Of a stretch of DNA of 64,000 nt, positions 46,901 to 53,500 are shown in pieces. Below the pieces are notes generated by a model. The model saw nothing but the letters and a program-made list of their open reading frames with translations. It was not told where the DNA came from and did not search any database. The first letter of the stretch is position 1. The number at the start of each line of letters is the position of its first letter. Origin of the DNA: Apricaphanius iberus (taxonomy: Eukaryota; Chordata; Actinopteri; Cyprinodontiformes; Aphaniidae); assembly GCA_028564705.1 (NCBI GenBank), contig JAPXFQ010001532.1:248001-312000 (forward strand). The letters are read 5' to 3'. Both the position numbers and the translations under genes were made by a program.

Positions 46901-49674
46901 GTGGGTGGTGTGAGTCAAAAACTAGGTATTGGTCTGTGTGTGTGGGTTTTCTGTATACCCCAATGTGGAGCCTTCTGACCTTTCTCCTCTGGACGACACA
47001 TCTTCTCTGGTGAATTTGATGTTTCTGTCCACTGAGTTTATGTGTTCAGTAACAGCTTGCACCTCTTTGGTTTTGATTTTAACCCATACGTCATCTACGT
47101 ATCTGAACCCGTGGCTAGGTGTTATTCCTTAAAAGGAGTTCAAAGCTCTGTACTCTACCTCCTCCATGTATAAATTTGCCACAATTGGAGAAACTGGTGA
47201 CAATTGTCTCATCTGGATCCATTTTTAGGCTCCGGACTTTTTTCACAAAGTCTATGGAGTTTTGGATGTGGTGTGGGGTGTTGCCCACCAGAGGTGCCAG
47301 GATATGGGCTATGTGTTTGGCTATATTGTACATGACAGAGTTTATGCTGCTGACAATGGGCCTGAGCGGGGCCCTTTCTTTATGGATCTTGGGGAGTCCA
47401 AATAGGCAAGGAATTGAGTCCTGGGGGTAAAGTTGGTAGTATTGTGTTTTGTCAATCATGCCTTCTTTTTGTAGTTGTAAAAATTCTATTACCTTAGATA
47501 GCAAACCATGATTTTTCTGTTAGGCTTAAGTTTTTTGATTTTCTATTCAGACTTGCTACTGAGTGTGAAATAACAGCAATTCTTAATTAAGCAAATATCA
47601 CACGAAAGGGAGGGCTGTTGTGCTGGATGTCACCACTGGTGTGATTCGGTCGTAGGCACGAGGCCGCAGGCAATCACACCAGTGCTGATATTCCGCACAA
47701 TAGCACTCCCTCTTGGTTGATATTGCTTTTATACAACAGTTCAACAAGCACATTTTATTACTTAAAAATAGCAACAGCAGATTAAGATTTGATTGTTTGT
47801 TTAATCATTCATTTTGCTCTGCCAACACAAATAGTTCCAACTGGAAGGGAGAAAAGGCTGTTGCCAGGAAACACAAACATTTCAAATACCGACATTAGAA
47901 CTCTCGTATGGCGGAGTGATACTGTTTATAAAAAGTTCCATTGCTGTTGTACTCCAATATCAGCACTCATGGAATGTATCTTGTCCAATCAAATTACTTG
48001 GTCAGAACTGACTGTTGTATAAATTGAAACAACAAATCTTCCGTATTTAGTTCTGTTTAAATATTTTACATGAAAACAAACATGAAAACGTGTGACGTAT
48101 ATTCACATGCAGGATGTATTCACAAAATGTATTGTCTTTTAAAATTTTGCTGGTGCCTGTATTCAGATGTGCTCAATAGAAAACTCCAGTAGTTTTGCGT
48201 ATTTTAGGGCTGTGGTCTTAAAATGCTAGCAACTGATTGAGTTTAAATATTATCATATATATTATCAAATATATCATCGTTTTGCATCTTGCATCTCTAT
48301 TTTAAAGCTACAGTGTGGAGTTTTTAGCCATTAGTGGAGTTTTTACCATTACAATCATTGAGTAGTATTTATGGCTTCACAACATCCATCCATCCATTTT
48401 CTGAACCACTTAGTCCTCTAGGGGTCGCGGGGGGGCTGGTGCCTATCTCCAGCTGTCAACGGGCGAGAGGCGGGGGACACCCTGGACAGGTCGCCAGTCC
48501 ATCACAGGCTTCACAACATATTACCATAAAAAGTGGATCTAAAATACATGGGCGCGGATCTCAGTGAATGGGGGTGGGCATATTGGAAACTGTGTTTGTG
48601 AGCTTACGTGGACAAAACGCCTTTATTGATTTTTGGATACGTGATTATATCATTATCCGTTCATCTTCTGTAGAAGTTTAAATGAAGACCTCTATGAAAA
48701 GACTTCAGAAAAACCCCAAAAACTTTCTCCAACTCAGACCGACAGACCAACCCAATCCGAGACGCACCCAACCCAGGTCGCTGGGGCTTAACACCGGTTC
48801 CCCACTTTGGGGGAGGCAGCCTCGGAGACGCTGTGGATCCCTGCTCAGGGAGAGGTGCGCAATCAGCTATTGTGTCCATGCTTTCGTGTGACATTACAGA
48901 AGCCCACGGACACGATCAAAAGAAAAATGGAAAACTATAGTAAACATAGGCATTGCATTTCCTTGATGGAAATAACTGAAGGACCAGCAAATTTAATGCT
49001 TTGGGTTTTTTTTTTCAAACTACTGCCAGTCACAATGAAACTACACTGAAGTGAGTCGTTTTTTCCATCGAGTTTATTTCGTCTAACATTACAGTTTATT
49101 CATTTAAAAATTATCTGAATACTATCACCAACCTATAAAATGCTGAAAATGCTGTTGCCATTCTCAAATCTAGTTGTTTCACATATTTACCTCTTCACTC
49201 GCAGCCTGAGATGAAAGAGAGTTTTATGTGCTTGTCTGCATATATATTTTGCTGGAGATATTGAGGCTGGAGATTTTGCTGCCTTGTAGTAGTAGAACCC
49301 TGCGCAATTGCGATTTTTGTCCAGTATGGCCATCCATTTAAAAGGTTGTCACTCAAACAGAAAAATATTGCAAAATATTTAGGTATGTAGTGCCCCCTTA
49401 CGGTCAGGAAACTACACACTGTCACTTTAAAGCATTTAAAATCTGGTTGACATTGCAGCCTCATAACAGTGATTTTTGGCGGTCTTAAGAGTTTTATCAT
49501 ATTTTTATAGTTAATCTTGTTTGTTCTAGTGAAAGAGCTGCAGCAGAAGCGAGCCAGATGAAGGAGCTTGAGGGCATTTTGACAGAAGCTCGAAACCAGG
49601 AGTCATACCTGAAAGAGAAGAAAAGCAACCTGAGGCAAACTTTGGCACTGATTTCTAATAAACTACAGAGTTAA
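16907..49674 (+). CDS. tex12: tex12-like synaptonemal complex central element protein
   Basis: Four coding exons (16907-16990, 28991-29099, 29320-29371, 49530-49674) join to 129 codons with phases 0, 1 and 2 matching at every junction and GT/AG at every intron. The C-terminal half reads [18 protein letters not shown], then [30 protein letters not shown] and [11 protein letters not shown]; the same pattern (E..MLS....LLSERAA...., FL..K...LRQ....I...L) ends mammalian TEX12 (about 123 residues). TEX12 pairs with SYCE2 in an alpha-helical assembly in the central element of the synaptonemal complex during meiosis. The N-terminus is Ser/Thr-rich with a KKKK basic cluster and is poorly conserved in the family. 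bco2 lies tail to tail 0.9 kb downstream, as a neighbour in human too. Exon 1 is the least certain part. Confidence 0.8.
16991..17501. other. tex12 intron 1, proximal part
   Basis: Nothing recognisable apart from the splice donor at its left edge; the ORFs here are short and without domains. Confidence 0.4.
17502..19379. mobile_element. TIR element carrying a minisatellite
   Basis: AAGGTTGAATATGGAAC (17504-17520) and its inverted partner GTTCCATATTCAACCTC (19361-19377) differ by one base in 17, and each is flanked by TA (17502-17503, 19378-19379), as expected for a Tc1/mariner-type non-autonomous element. About two thirds of the 1.87-kb interior is the 43-bp minisatellite. No transposase is present. 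The element lies in tex12 intron 1. Confidence 0.6.
17985..19222. repeat. GC-rich 43-bp minisatellite, about 29 units
   Basis: Tandem units of the form CCCCACGTAGCTCCAG, CGGGCGGCTCGGCTCG, TCTTCCCCGCT repeat with a period of 43 bp (occasional 42 or 44). Variants differ at CGGGCGG/CCGGCGG/CAGGCGG, at GGCTCG/GGCTAG and at the spacer CGCTC/CTCTC/CGGCTC. From about 18430 to 19020 two variants alternate, giving an 86-bp higher-order period. Because 43 is not a multiple of 3, each strand reads through all three frames in turn, which generates long pseudo-repetitive ORFs on the minus strand. They are not genes. Confidence 0.95.
19380..20099. other. Unassigned intron sequence
   Basis: A stretch GAATTGGAATTGAGAACCG with ATCGATAGAATCGGAATCG near 19500-19550 looks like the interior of a hAT-type repeat, but no ends are visible. 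Nothing else is recognisable. Confidence 0.35.
20100..20560 (+). mobile_element. LINE endonuclease fragment
   Basis: Plus-strand frames give the N-terminal endonuclease of a [25 protein letters not shown]..., a GGG-containing stretch near 20320, then [21 protein letters not shown] and [15 protein letters not shown]. These match the order of an AP-endonuclease domain (GHLNIRSL, LSETWL, GGGV, LIGMYRPP). Stops and shifts interrupt it and no RT follows. Confidence 0.7.
20755..20826. repeat. Perfect 33-bp inverted repeat with 6-nt loop
   Basis: ATTAATTTGGATCATTTTCT (continuing to GACAA at 20787) is followed by the loop GGTGTT and then its exact reverse complement to 20826. Such a complete match is unusual among the decayed repeats around it. 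Confidence 0.9.
20995..23285 (-). pseudogene. Multi-exon hAT-derived gene, ZNF862-like, inactivated
   Basis: Minus-strand exons in order: [15 protein letters not shown] (23270), [21 protein letters not shown] with [20 protein letters not shown] (22990-22810), [19 protein letters not shown] and [14 protein letters not shown] (22720-22530), [19 protein letters not shown] (22430), later [17 protein letters not shown] (21870), [18 protein letters not shown] (21620), and the hAT dimerisation end [28 protein letters not shown] (two parts, about 21230-21170). Most pieces have GT/AG borders, as in the ZNF862/KIAA1586-type vertebrate hAT relatives. A one-base shift follows CMAHR and an in-frame TAG lies soon after, so this copy cannot make the full protein. 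Confidence 0.7.
22735..22755. repeat. AT dinucleotide microsatellite
   Basis: ATAGATATATATATATATAT tract inside an intron of the hAT-derived pseudogene. Confidence 0.85.
23452..23796 (-). mobile_element. tRNA-like fish SINE copy with target duplication
   Basis: Same family as 1900-2215 and almost complete: tail CCATCCATCCATTTTCTTAA on the left and head complement GTGCAGCC on the right. TTATTTCATAAT occurs on both flanks (about 23440-23452 and 23799-23811), a target-site duplication. It is inserted next to the Gypsy integrase remnant. Confidence 0.85.
23830..24199 (-). mobile_element. Gypsy-type integrase C-terminal remnant
   Basis: From 24195 the minus strand reads [34 protein letters not shown], and later [20 protein letters not shown], the end of the integrase core (including the catalytic Glu context ANGEA) and the C-terminal segment of fish Gypsy elements. 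Stops and shifts are present. The upstream part is cut off by the Tc1 element at 24200. Confidence 0.65.
24200..25533 (-). mobile_element. Tc1-like transposon with broken transposase, one end lost
   Basis: The left end TACAGTGCATCGGGAAAGTATTCA is a typical Tc1 terminus. On the minus strand the transposase begins at 25391 with [15 protein letters not shown] (an in-frame Met lies further upstream at 25416), a paired-like HTH ([17 protein letters not shown]), the GRPSKLS linker, then [20 protein letters not shown], and near 24615 a shifted SQSPDLNP. A one-base deletion there destroys the IE that holds the last catalytic residue. The right terminus is missing and the element ends at a hairpin (25534-25578). 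Confidence 0.85.
25534..25578. repeat. Perfect 17-bp hairpin at a transposon junction
   Basis: CGTCAAACTGGGCTTGC (25534-25550) is separated by 11 nt from its exact reverse complement (25562-25578). It lies where the Tc1 element loses its right end and Harbinger-like sequence begins. Confidence 0.9.
25575..25680 (+). pseudogene. Harbinger transposase-like fragment
   Basis: The frame [22 protein letters not shown] resembles the segment RIG.....DTNYR..I...ERL.ICLR seen at 1170-1280. Only about 30 codons are left and the match is partial. Confidence 0.4.
25880..26045. other. Unassigned sequence
   Basis: Short interval before the hAT element; nothing seen. Confidence 0.4.
26054..27595. mobile_element. 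Non-autonomous hAT element (1.54 kb) with perfect 8-bp duplication
   Basis: The ends TAGGGGTGTCATGATT and its inverted partner GTGACACCCCTA are flanked by ATCTTCAG at 26046-26053 and 27596-27603. An 8-bp duplication and CAGGGGTGTC-like ends indicate hAT. The subterminal CGATTTGATTCGATTTT and GATCGATTTCGGTACAAA match the relative at 56703-57402. It has itself been hit by another element at 26707-27424. Confidence 0.88.
26707..27424. mobile_element. Second hAT-like element nested in the first
   Basis: The insert starts TAGAGGGTGAC and ends CCCACCCTATA; GTTCCTTG at 26699-26706 is repeated at 27425-27432. The sequence GTGTGGTTCCTTGTGATGAGG is continuous in the empty relative at 57210-57230, which proves the insertion. 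The interior is rich in GGGAC/GTCCC motifs (CGGGACGAGAG, TCGGGACAGG, GGGACGGGAGCG) and contains no coding sequence. Confidence 0.85.
27604..27949. other. Unassigned intron sequence
   Basis: No repeat end or exon recognised. Confidence 0.35.
27950..28450 (-). mobile_element. L2-type LINE fragment (linker before RT)
   Basis: The right end of the fragment encodes [37 protein letters not shown] and [13 protein letters not shown] on the minus strand, the segment between endonuclease and RT in fish L2. Toward 27950 it continues with AAATTCCTGAGG.ACATAT, identical in order to 13530-13600. Truncated at both ends. Confidence 0.75.
28451..28990. other. tex12 intron 1, distal part
   Basis: No repeat recognised. 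The polypyrimidine tract and acceptor of tex12 exon 2 lie at its right edge. Confidence 0.4.
28991..29099 (+). CDS. tex12: tex12 coding exon 2
   Basis: The acceptor CTCTGCTTGCCACAG precedes AGTGAATGCCCACGC. The exon encodes [17 protein letters not shown] and a Ser/Ala/Thr-rich stretch and ends GCAG|GTAGGCC, phase 1. In frame with exon 3 only 220 bp away. Confidence 0.75.
29320..29371 (+). CDS. tex12: tex12 coding exon 3
   Basis: The acceptor TTTCCTTGCTTTAG and donor GTATTCC bound 52 nt that encode [16 protein letters not shown], phase 2 at the end. This is the first conserved helix of TEX12. The following intron is 20.2 kb long and filled with mobile elements. Confidence 0.85.
29372..30055. 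other. tex12 intron 3, proximal part
   Basis: Unassigned AT-rich sequence; no exon or element ends seen. Confidence 0.4.
30056..31610. repeat. G-rich interspersed sequence with no coding content
   Basis: About 1.5 kb is strongly enriched in G and GT on the plus strand (GTGCCCGGGTGGTGCTGGGG, GATTGGGGGGGGCTTAACTC, then a TGTGTG-rich stretch at 31135-31200). Its composition differs sharply from its neighbours. Its start and end do not show terminal repeats, and the frames through it have no domain. Because it abuts a minus-strand LINE RT at 31620, it may be an untranslated part of that LINE. Confidence 0.45.
31620..32240 (-). mobile_element. LINE reverse transcriptase fragment
   Basis: Minus strand: [68 protein letters not shown]; then after shifts the region around [19 protein letters not shown] and [14 protein letters not shown]. 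This order (SCLVPVPK, RPVALTSH.MK.LERL, LQFAY, FFDFSSAFNTIQ) is the fingers and palm of a fish LINE. The same family contributes 41815-42780. Confidence 0.75.
32243..32300 (-). mobile_element. L2 3' tail fragment
   Basis: CAATAAACTTTTATTTATATAGCGCCAATTCAC is the reverse complement of the L2 3' end GTGAATTGGCGCTATATAAATA; the insertion separates the LINE from the retroviral LTR. Confidence 0.65.
32301..32924 (-). repeat. Endogenous retrovirus 3' LTR (left boundary uncertain)
   Basis: On the minus strand, a polypurine tract TGAAAAGGGGGGAGAC (about 32940 to 32925) runs directly into TGTGGTGGAGAAATTTAG, a classic polypurine tract/LTR junction with LTR starting at 32924. The region downstream (lower coordinates) has no coding content. 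I cannot see the CA terminus with confidence, and no second LTR is in the window to compare. Confidence 0.55.
32925..34190 (-). pseudogene. ERV env remnant and deleted region
   Basis: Only about 1.25 kb separates the integrase end from the LTR, far too short for a retroviral env of roughly 2 kb. A 118-codon frame at 33774-34130 begins with a hydrophobic leader-like segment and a second hydrophobic stretch, at the place where an env signal peptide would lie. No fusion peptide, immunosuppressive-like segment or transmembrane anchor is recognisable further on. Most of env is deleted. Confidence 0.45.
34190..35330 (-). pseudogene. ERV integrase, frameshifted
   Basis: Three blocks in different frames cover the domain in order on the minus strand: the zinc-binding N-terminus ([17 protein letters not shown], 35021-35284), the catalytic core ([37 protein letters not shown], 34721-34963) and the rest of the core plus C-terminus ([25 protein letters not shown], 34365-34730). 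A last SH3-like piece with [15 protein letters not shown] follows at about 34250-34320. The three acidic catalytic residues are still visible, but shifts near 34727 and 34970-35000 and a stop near 34340 break the protein. The type is gamma/epsilon-retrovirus-like. Confidence 0.8.
35421..35864 (-). pseudogene. ERV RNase H
   Basis: The minus frame reads [29 protein letters not shown], then [17 protein letters not shown], the strand and helix [17 protein letters not shown] and [20 protein letters not shown]. The Asp-Glu-Asp acidic set of RNase H is present (VDGSS, AELVAL, YSDSSYA). The connection LNPA.LLP..D.GEPHDC resembles gamma-like retroviruses. The frame ends 5' at a Tc1 insertion (35865). 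Confidence 0.8.
35865..37289 (-). mobile_element. Tc1-like transposon (DD34E) inserted in the ERV, one end truncated
   Basis: Two overlapping minus-strand frames give most of a transposase: [23 protein letters not shown] (from 37006), [25 protein letters not shown], then after a shift [25 protein letters not shown] and [16 protein letters not shown]. The spacing between the second Asp and the Glu is 34 residues, normal Tc1. The outer end AAAAATATAAACGCAACACC with TA is present at 37260-37289, but the other end lacks its outer part of about 190 bp. Subterminal inverted repeats pair 35865-35950 with 37010-37097. One frameshift near 36500 kills the gene. Confidence 0.82.
37308..37670 (-). pseudogene. 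ERV reverse transcriptase, N-terminal part only
   Basis: The frame ends with [40 protein letters not shown] and [15 protein letters not shown], the fingers of a gammaretrovirus-like RT. The palm with its YXDD box, the thumb and the connection up to the RNase H are absent between here and 35852, so the core was lost before or with the Tc1 insertion. Confidence 0.8.
37816..38544 (-). pseudogene. ERV protease and following pol segment
   Basis: A 242-codon open frame contains [21 protein letters not shown], the C-terminal LLGRD box of a retroviral aspartic protease, followed by a long linker toward RT. The upstream active-site Asp box is not clear in the frame. It is the longest open ERV frame left. 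Confidence 0.6.
38569..40335 (-). pseudogene. ERV gag (capsid, nucleocapsid) and Pro-rich region, 5'-truncated
   Basis: Minus strand from 40335: a proline-rich part including a PSAP-type late-domain motif (about 40230), then capsid pieces at 39641-39904 ([29 protein letters not shown]) and 39305-39556 ([27 protein letters not shown]). A nucleocapsid zinc knuckle follows near 39050, [13 protein letters not shown], in which the last Cys is replaced. The gag start, leader and 5' LTR are missing where an L2 begins at 40350. Stops and shifts are common. Confidence 0.65.
40350..41812 (-). mobile_element. L2-type LINE, RT C-terminal half with 3' UTR
   Basis: Sister of 12140-13620, aligned from AGCCTAGTCTTGAAAACAGAC to the WF..YLS region. 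The RT box reads YAVDTQ, with the second catalytic position region altered (YADDTQ expected). The 3' UTR at 40350-40800 has AAAAACTCCCCTTTAACAGG and CAGAACCAG. It cuts off the retroviral gag on its left and abuts another LINE at its right. Confidence 0.82.
41815..42780 (-). mobile_element. LINE fragment (linker to RT start)
   Basis: The minus strand at 41815-41960 reads [20 protein letters not shown] and [14 protein letters not shown], the start of the RT of the family seen at 31620-32240. At 42390-42560 a second part, [15 protein letters not shown], is the linker after the endonuclease. Between them (42000-42380) is sequence shared, inverted, with 59270-59430. Confidence 0.6.
42880..43790 (+). 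mobile_element. Tc1-like transposon, degenerate
   Basis: The left terminus TACAGTGCTCTGCATAAATGAGTACA is typical for Tc1. The plus strand then gives [31 protein letters not shown] (HTH), [28 protein letters not shown] (with the first catalytic Asp), [26 protein letters not shown] and [16 protein letters not shown]. Shifts and a stop after SVLM break it and the sequence fades near 43790 before the third catalytic residue. Confidence 0.75.
43791..45589. other. Unassigned intron sequence with a LINE tail
   Basis: No exon or complete element. TTTCCCTCTGGGATTAATG.AGTATTTTTGAATTAAA at 44565-44605 is the tail of a fish LINE. A poly-T run lies at 45513-45530. Confidence 0.4.
45590..47510 (-). mobile_element. 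Penelope-like retroelement (RT plus GIY-YIG remnant)
   Basis: The minus strand from 47504: [51 protein letters not shown], a short broken part, then [19 protein letters not shown] near 47095 with an intact YVDD catalytic box, [16 protein letters not shown] and [15 protein letters not shown]. After the nested SINE it resumes with [27 protein letters not shown] and a decayed GIY-YIG endonuclease ([13 protein letters not shown], 46060). The 3' terminal region 45600-45770 is the one that is duplicated at 10.1-15.8 kb. Confidence 0.85.
46415..46727 (+). mobile_element. tRNA-like fish SINE nested in Penelope
   Basis: Full-length plus copy from GGGGCTGCACGGTGGTGCAC, with A-box TGGTTAGCACTG, B-box GGGTTCGTATCCC and the tail AAAATGGATGGATGGA. 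TTTGTTGG flanks it on both sides (about 46402 and 46731), a target duplication. It splits the Penelope reading frame between its KKANK and KLVEK residues. Confidence 0.88.
47585..47735. repeat. Imperfect foldback element
   Basis: GGGAGGGCTGTTGTGC...CACTGGTGTGATT pairs with its inverted partner AATCACACCAGTG...GCACAATAGCACTCCC about 40 bp further on. Outer parts (CAAATATCAC / GTTGATATTG) are weakly complementary as well. It could be a small foldback MITE. Confidence 0.6.
48301..49431. mobile_element. MITE-like element, about 1.1 kb
   Basis: The left end TTTAAAGCTACAGTGTGGAGTTT and the inverted right end AAACTACACACTGTCACTTTAAA agree at about 20 of 23 positions. It encloses a SINE 3' fragment and no coding sequence. 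The duplication at the ends is unclear because the flanks are TTTAAA-rich. Confidence 0.45.
48383..48507 (-). mobile_element. SINE 3' fragment
   Basis: CCATCCATCCATTTTCTGAA, GGGGGGGCTGGTGCCTATCTC and CAGGTCGCCAGTCCATCACAGG are the tail half of the SINE family at 1900-2215, truncated at its 5' side. Confidence 0.75.
49530..49674 (+). CDS. tex12: tex12 coding exon 4 (last)
   Basis: The acceptor TTGTTTGTTCTAG leads into TGAAAGAGCTGCAGC. The exon encodes the helical C-terminus from (S)ERAAAEASQ to NKLQS and stops at TAA 49672-49674. The joint with exon 3 restores the conserved LLSERAA across the splice site, strong evidence for the assignment. Confidence 0.88.
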
Positions 49675-49872
49675 ATCTCAACAGTTAACTGGGAGAGGAT
49701 TCTGTGGACACTACTAGTGTACTAAACTTAATCAGTATACAGTTCAAACAGAAATGTGTTAAACGAACAACATTTTTATTAAATCTTTAGTTAGAATATA
49801 GAAACAGATTTCCTCTTTGTAGATAAATGGTAAGAGAATCCATTTTGCAATATTTTATTGTTATTTCTGCTG

Positions 49873-49880
49873 AAATAAAA
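49873..49880 (+). terminator. tex12: tex12 polyadenylation signal
   Basis: GAAATAAAATG lies about 200 bp after the tex12 stop codon. On the opposite strand AATAAA-type signals occur close by (complements TTTATT at 49769 and TTTATT at 49854), so the 3' ends of tex12 and bco2 may meet or overlap here. Confidence 0.5.
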
Positions 49881-50557
49881 TGTTAATGAATAGAAAATGT
49901 CTGCACTTATTCAAAATGTACATACATCATGGAGAATGGGGACACATTTTGTTCTGCACAGACACACATAAAAAGGGAAGCATAAATGAAGAAGAGAAAG
50001 AAAAAAGCTTAGCAGGGCCACAGCATTTCCTTTCACATGGGCAGTGTTACTTTTAGAGCTTCTGGAAAACAAGAAGCTGCAAGTGATCATGGGAAATATA
50101 TGCTTCAGATAATCACTTACTGTTTTTTGTTTTTTGCAATAGAATATAATTAAACCAAAGCACTTTGCACAGAAGCACACAGTTTTTCCTATTTTTTCAT
50201 GTTTCATGCATTGATTTAAAAATTAAGAAATGAGAAACTGGGTCATATTCTAGTCATTTCCTCTGCATTTACAGGGATTTCTGAACCACCACCTTTTTTC
50301 TACAGGTCCTGTTAACACAAAACCTTCAGATGTGTAAATGTAGCACACACACACACAAATTCATGCACTAACACTGGGTACATAGTGCTTAAATATTTGA
50401 AAGTATCAACATATATAATGCTAAAAATATATTAACACATGACATATTTACAGTGAGCCTTGCAGGGTCTGTCTTTCATCAAAACTTCAGTGAAGTCATT
50501 TGTCATGTATAATCAAACAAAGACGCTAAGCAAGGTTAAGTCTTTTTCCAGTTGTGT

Positions 50558-53500
50558 CTAGGCTGTGCTACTGAATGTTCCATGGAAGCCATATGGGATG
50601 TTGACCGGTACCACAGCCCTCCCCAGCTCCTCGAACGTCTTACCATCCAAAACCAGAAGGAATGTGCTCTTGTCCTGGAAAAAAAAGCCGTACAAAAAGG
50701 AAATACATAGCAAATATTTAACGTTTGTCGTTCACAAAAACTTGGTATTGTGAGGTATTAAGAGTCATCCCAAGTCAGTTTTCTGGACCTTGTTTGGAGT
50801 GATGACCACAGAGAGGATGGCACCGTCATCCTCCTCTGAAGCATTAGGGCAGGGTACAAAGACTGGTTCAGATGGATACAGACCAGGACGTTCCCAAACC
50901 TTGAATAGAAAACCTGTGTTACATCTTTATGATTCTGTCCCGTTTAATTGTTGTTTTAATATTTCATCTTACCTTCATTTCTTTCCCCTGGATGTCCATC
51001 TTTATTAAGGTGTCCCCTACCAGGTGTCTGAAGCCACAGCCATAGAAGTAGCGATATGGATGCATGTTGTATTTGCCATAATTGATCTGAGGGAACTCCA
51101 GACCCCCATATTTATGGAGATCCTCCCCGTGTAGGTCCTCGTGGGTGCAGAACACCTACACATAAAAGTTATTATAAATGGCACTCCAATTCCCTCTGGC
51201 CCAAACACTAGTAGTAAAATTTCTAGGTTTGCACAAAAGTTTCTTCAAATGATACTGGTAGATTACTTAGGCTGCATACCTTGTTTTTGCCAATTCTAAC
51301 AGCAGTGGCTGTGCAGTTGGGCAGATCAATCAGGTTCTGGTTGTAAAGGGTGCATTGGTCAATCTTGAGAGGCAGCACAAAACGTCGAGGAAAGATTCTA
51401 CACAGGGTGTTGTACACCTGATGAGGAAATATGACTCCTTTCAGCATCAGTTGGTGGAAAAATGTTCAGGTGAACGATTAAGTCTCAGGTTATAGCAGAT
51501 CAGGTAAGAGCTGTACTGGCTGCATTTTAGCACTGTTCTTTATACCTACCAGTTCTTAAATTCCAGAAATTTCTGGTTGGATTTTGGATGTTCTCCCACT
51601 GCTAGTCTGTATTGTCTGGGTATTCTGAAATTCATCCCACAGTCCAAACCAGTTTCAGTTTATTGGCTTCCCTAAATGTCTCTTAGGAGTAGATGTGCTT
51701 TTTTTTTTCTTGTTTGAGTGGCCCTTTTCATGACTGGTAACCAATAAGGGTGTACCTCTGCCTCTCATTAAGTGACAGTACCTCCCCCATCTAGCGTTGA
51801 CAGCCATGCTGTGATCTTCAGTAAGTTGTCACTGCTGCTCGATGCTGCTGCTAATTGTGTTTATGAGTAGGGTGTATCTAACAAATCGGCATTTCATCTT
51901 TCTTGATTATTTACCTCATCTAGGGCCTCTCCAGACTTGCGCAGGTTCTGGAGTTTGTAGTTTGCTATAGCCTGTCCATCGTCCGAAGCGCACAAGTCTA
52001 CGATCAAGAAACCATCCTCCTCGTAGGCATTGATTTGGTGAAAGGTGGAAATTGGCTTTGCAAGATACTTGATGGAGCTTACCTGACCGCCAGAAATAGG
52101 AATAAAAATGTTGAAAATCTTACGTAAGGTAAAATATTTAATGATTAGTAAATTAGTACTTACCTTGCCTGTCTTTTTGTGAATCAGGTGAAGGATAGTT
52201 TTGAGTTTGGGGTTCCAGGAGACGCCGTCGCTGATGCTATTCCTTGTTAATTTGCCGGTCACAATCTTCAGCAGGTCCATCTTGATGGGTTGCTCAATGA
52301 ACACCACATAGTTCTCAGACATTGCTGGAACAGATTTATATAATTATATCATATATTTCTTTTTAAATTCTGTGATATTATACAATCATACAAACTAGCA
52401 TACAGTATATAGGTTTAAATAACAACTTCTTGTCTCCTAAGTAGAAGTAATATTAGCATTTTTGTAGTGGCCATTGCTAAGTAATCTGTGTAGGCCTTGA
52501 AACCAAAAGCATAATTTCATCACTCCCAAAACAACAAAAGTGGAAAAATGTAATAATCTGATCAGCAACTGTAAGAACGGTTAGACTACTGCAATGACAA
52601 TAGAATATATACAGAATCTCTTTTTTAAACTAACACTTTTGTTCAACACAAACAATAAGGTCATTAGTTCACTATCGTTTTATGAATTAGGATAAGTACG
52701 AAAGCAACCAAAACCTCTGCAGATCTTTGACTCACCAAAGCTGTGGTAGTAAGAGGGTTTGGTCTTGTCTTCTGCAGCAATCGAGCACAGCACTGTGGTT
52801 CCCTCCAGGGTTTCCTCCTCTGCTTCCTTGGTTGGAGGTACTTTTATAATGTTGTAATATGCTCCTGTCATTAAAGATGCAACAGATCCATAGTGAGTTT
52901 CTTTTAACCTGTGAATACCTATGTTGTTGCACATGTGGGTCATGATATAGTGATATGAAATACCTTTGGTGCTGTAAGAATTGCCCATGTTATACGCTGT
53001 TCCATCTGGCTCAATATGGGGGTGTGCTGTTGCTCCATTTACTGCAATAAATTTGCTCCAGTCCACCTAAAGCATGGAAATACAAAAGTACAATTAAGAA
53101 ATAGTGTCAGCTTCCACCTTCCATTCTTCATCGTTATATTAAGCTGATGATCACACACAGTCATGATAACCTCTGAACCAATCATAACTTAATTTAGGTA
53201 GGATGACGTCAGGTATATTGCACCACCTTTTGGCAACTCAATCAATCAAATAAACATTTTTTTTAGAGAACACTTGTGCCAGTATTTAGACATTTTTTGC
53301 AGACATTGTCTGTACAAAATGAAAAGGCTAGGAGTCTCAAATCTTAAGTAGCTAATCTTATCTGTTGGCAAAATTTTCCTGATGTCACCCTATCATATAA
53401 CAGCATTTATTCTTACTTTCTGAGTCGTTTCCAACGTCTCGGGATCCAGCTTGTGCATGATACTACTTTCTGTGCTGACATAGTAATCCCCCTTATAGGT

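Noticed and set aside
51894..52322. Continuous ORF over bco2 exons 7 and 8 considered as a second retained intron
   Set aside because: The interval between 52164 and 52082 is 81 nt and open, but the reading [13 protein letters not shown] and the strong splice sites look intronic. It deserves only the same RNA-seq check as the 99-nt intron and I do not list it separately.
52491..52531. Possible additional bco2 exon in the 411-bp intron
   Set aside because: Exon phases already match without it and no conserved residues are encoded.
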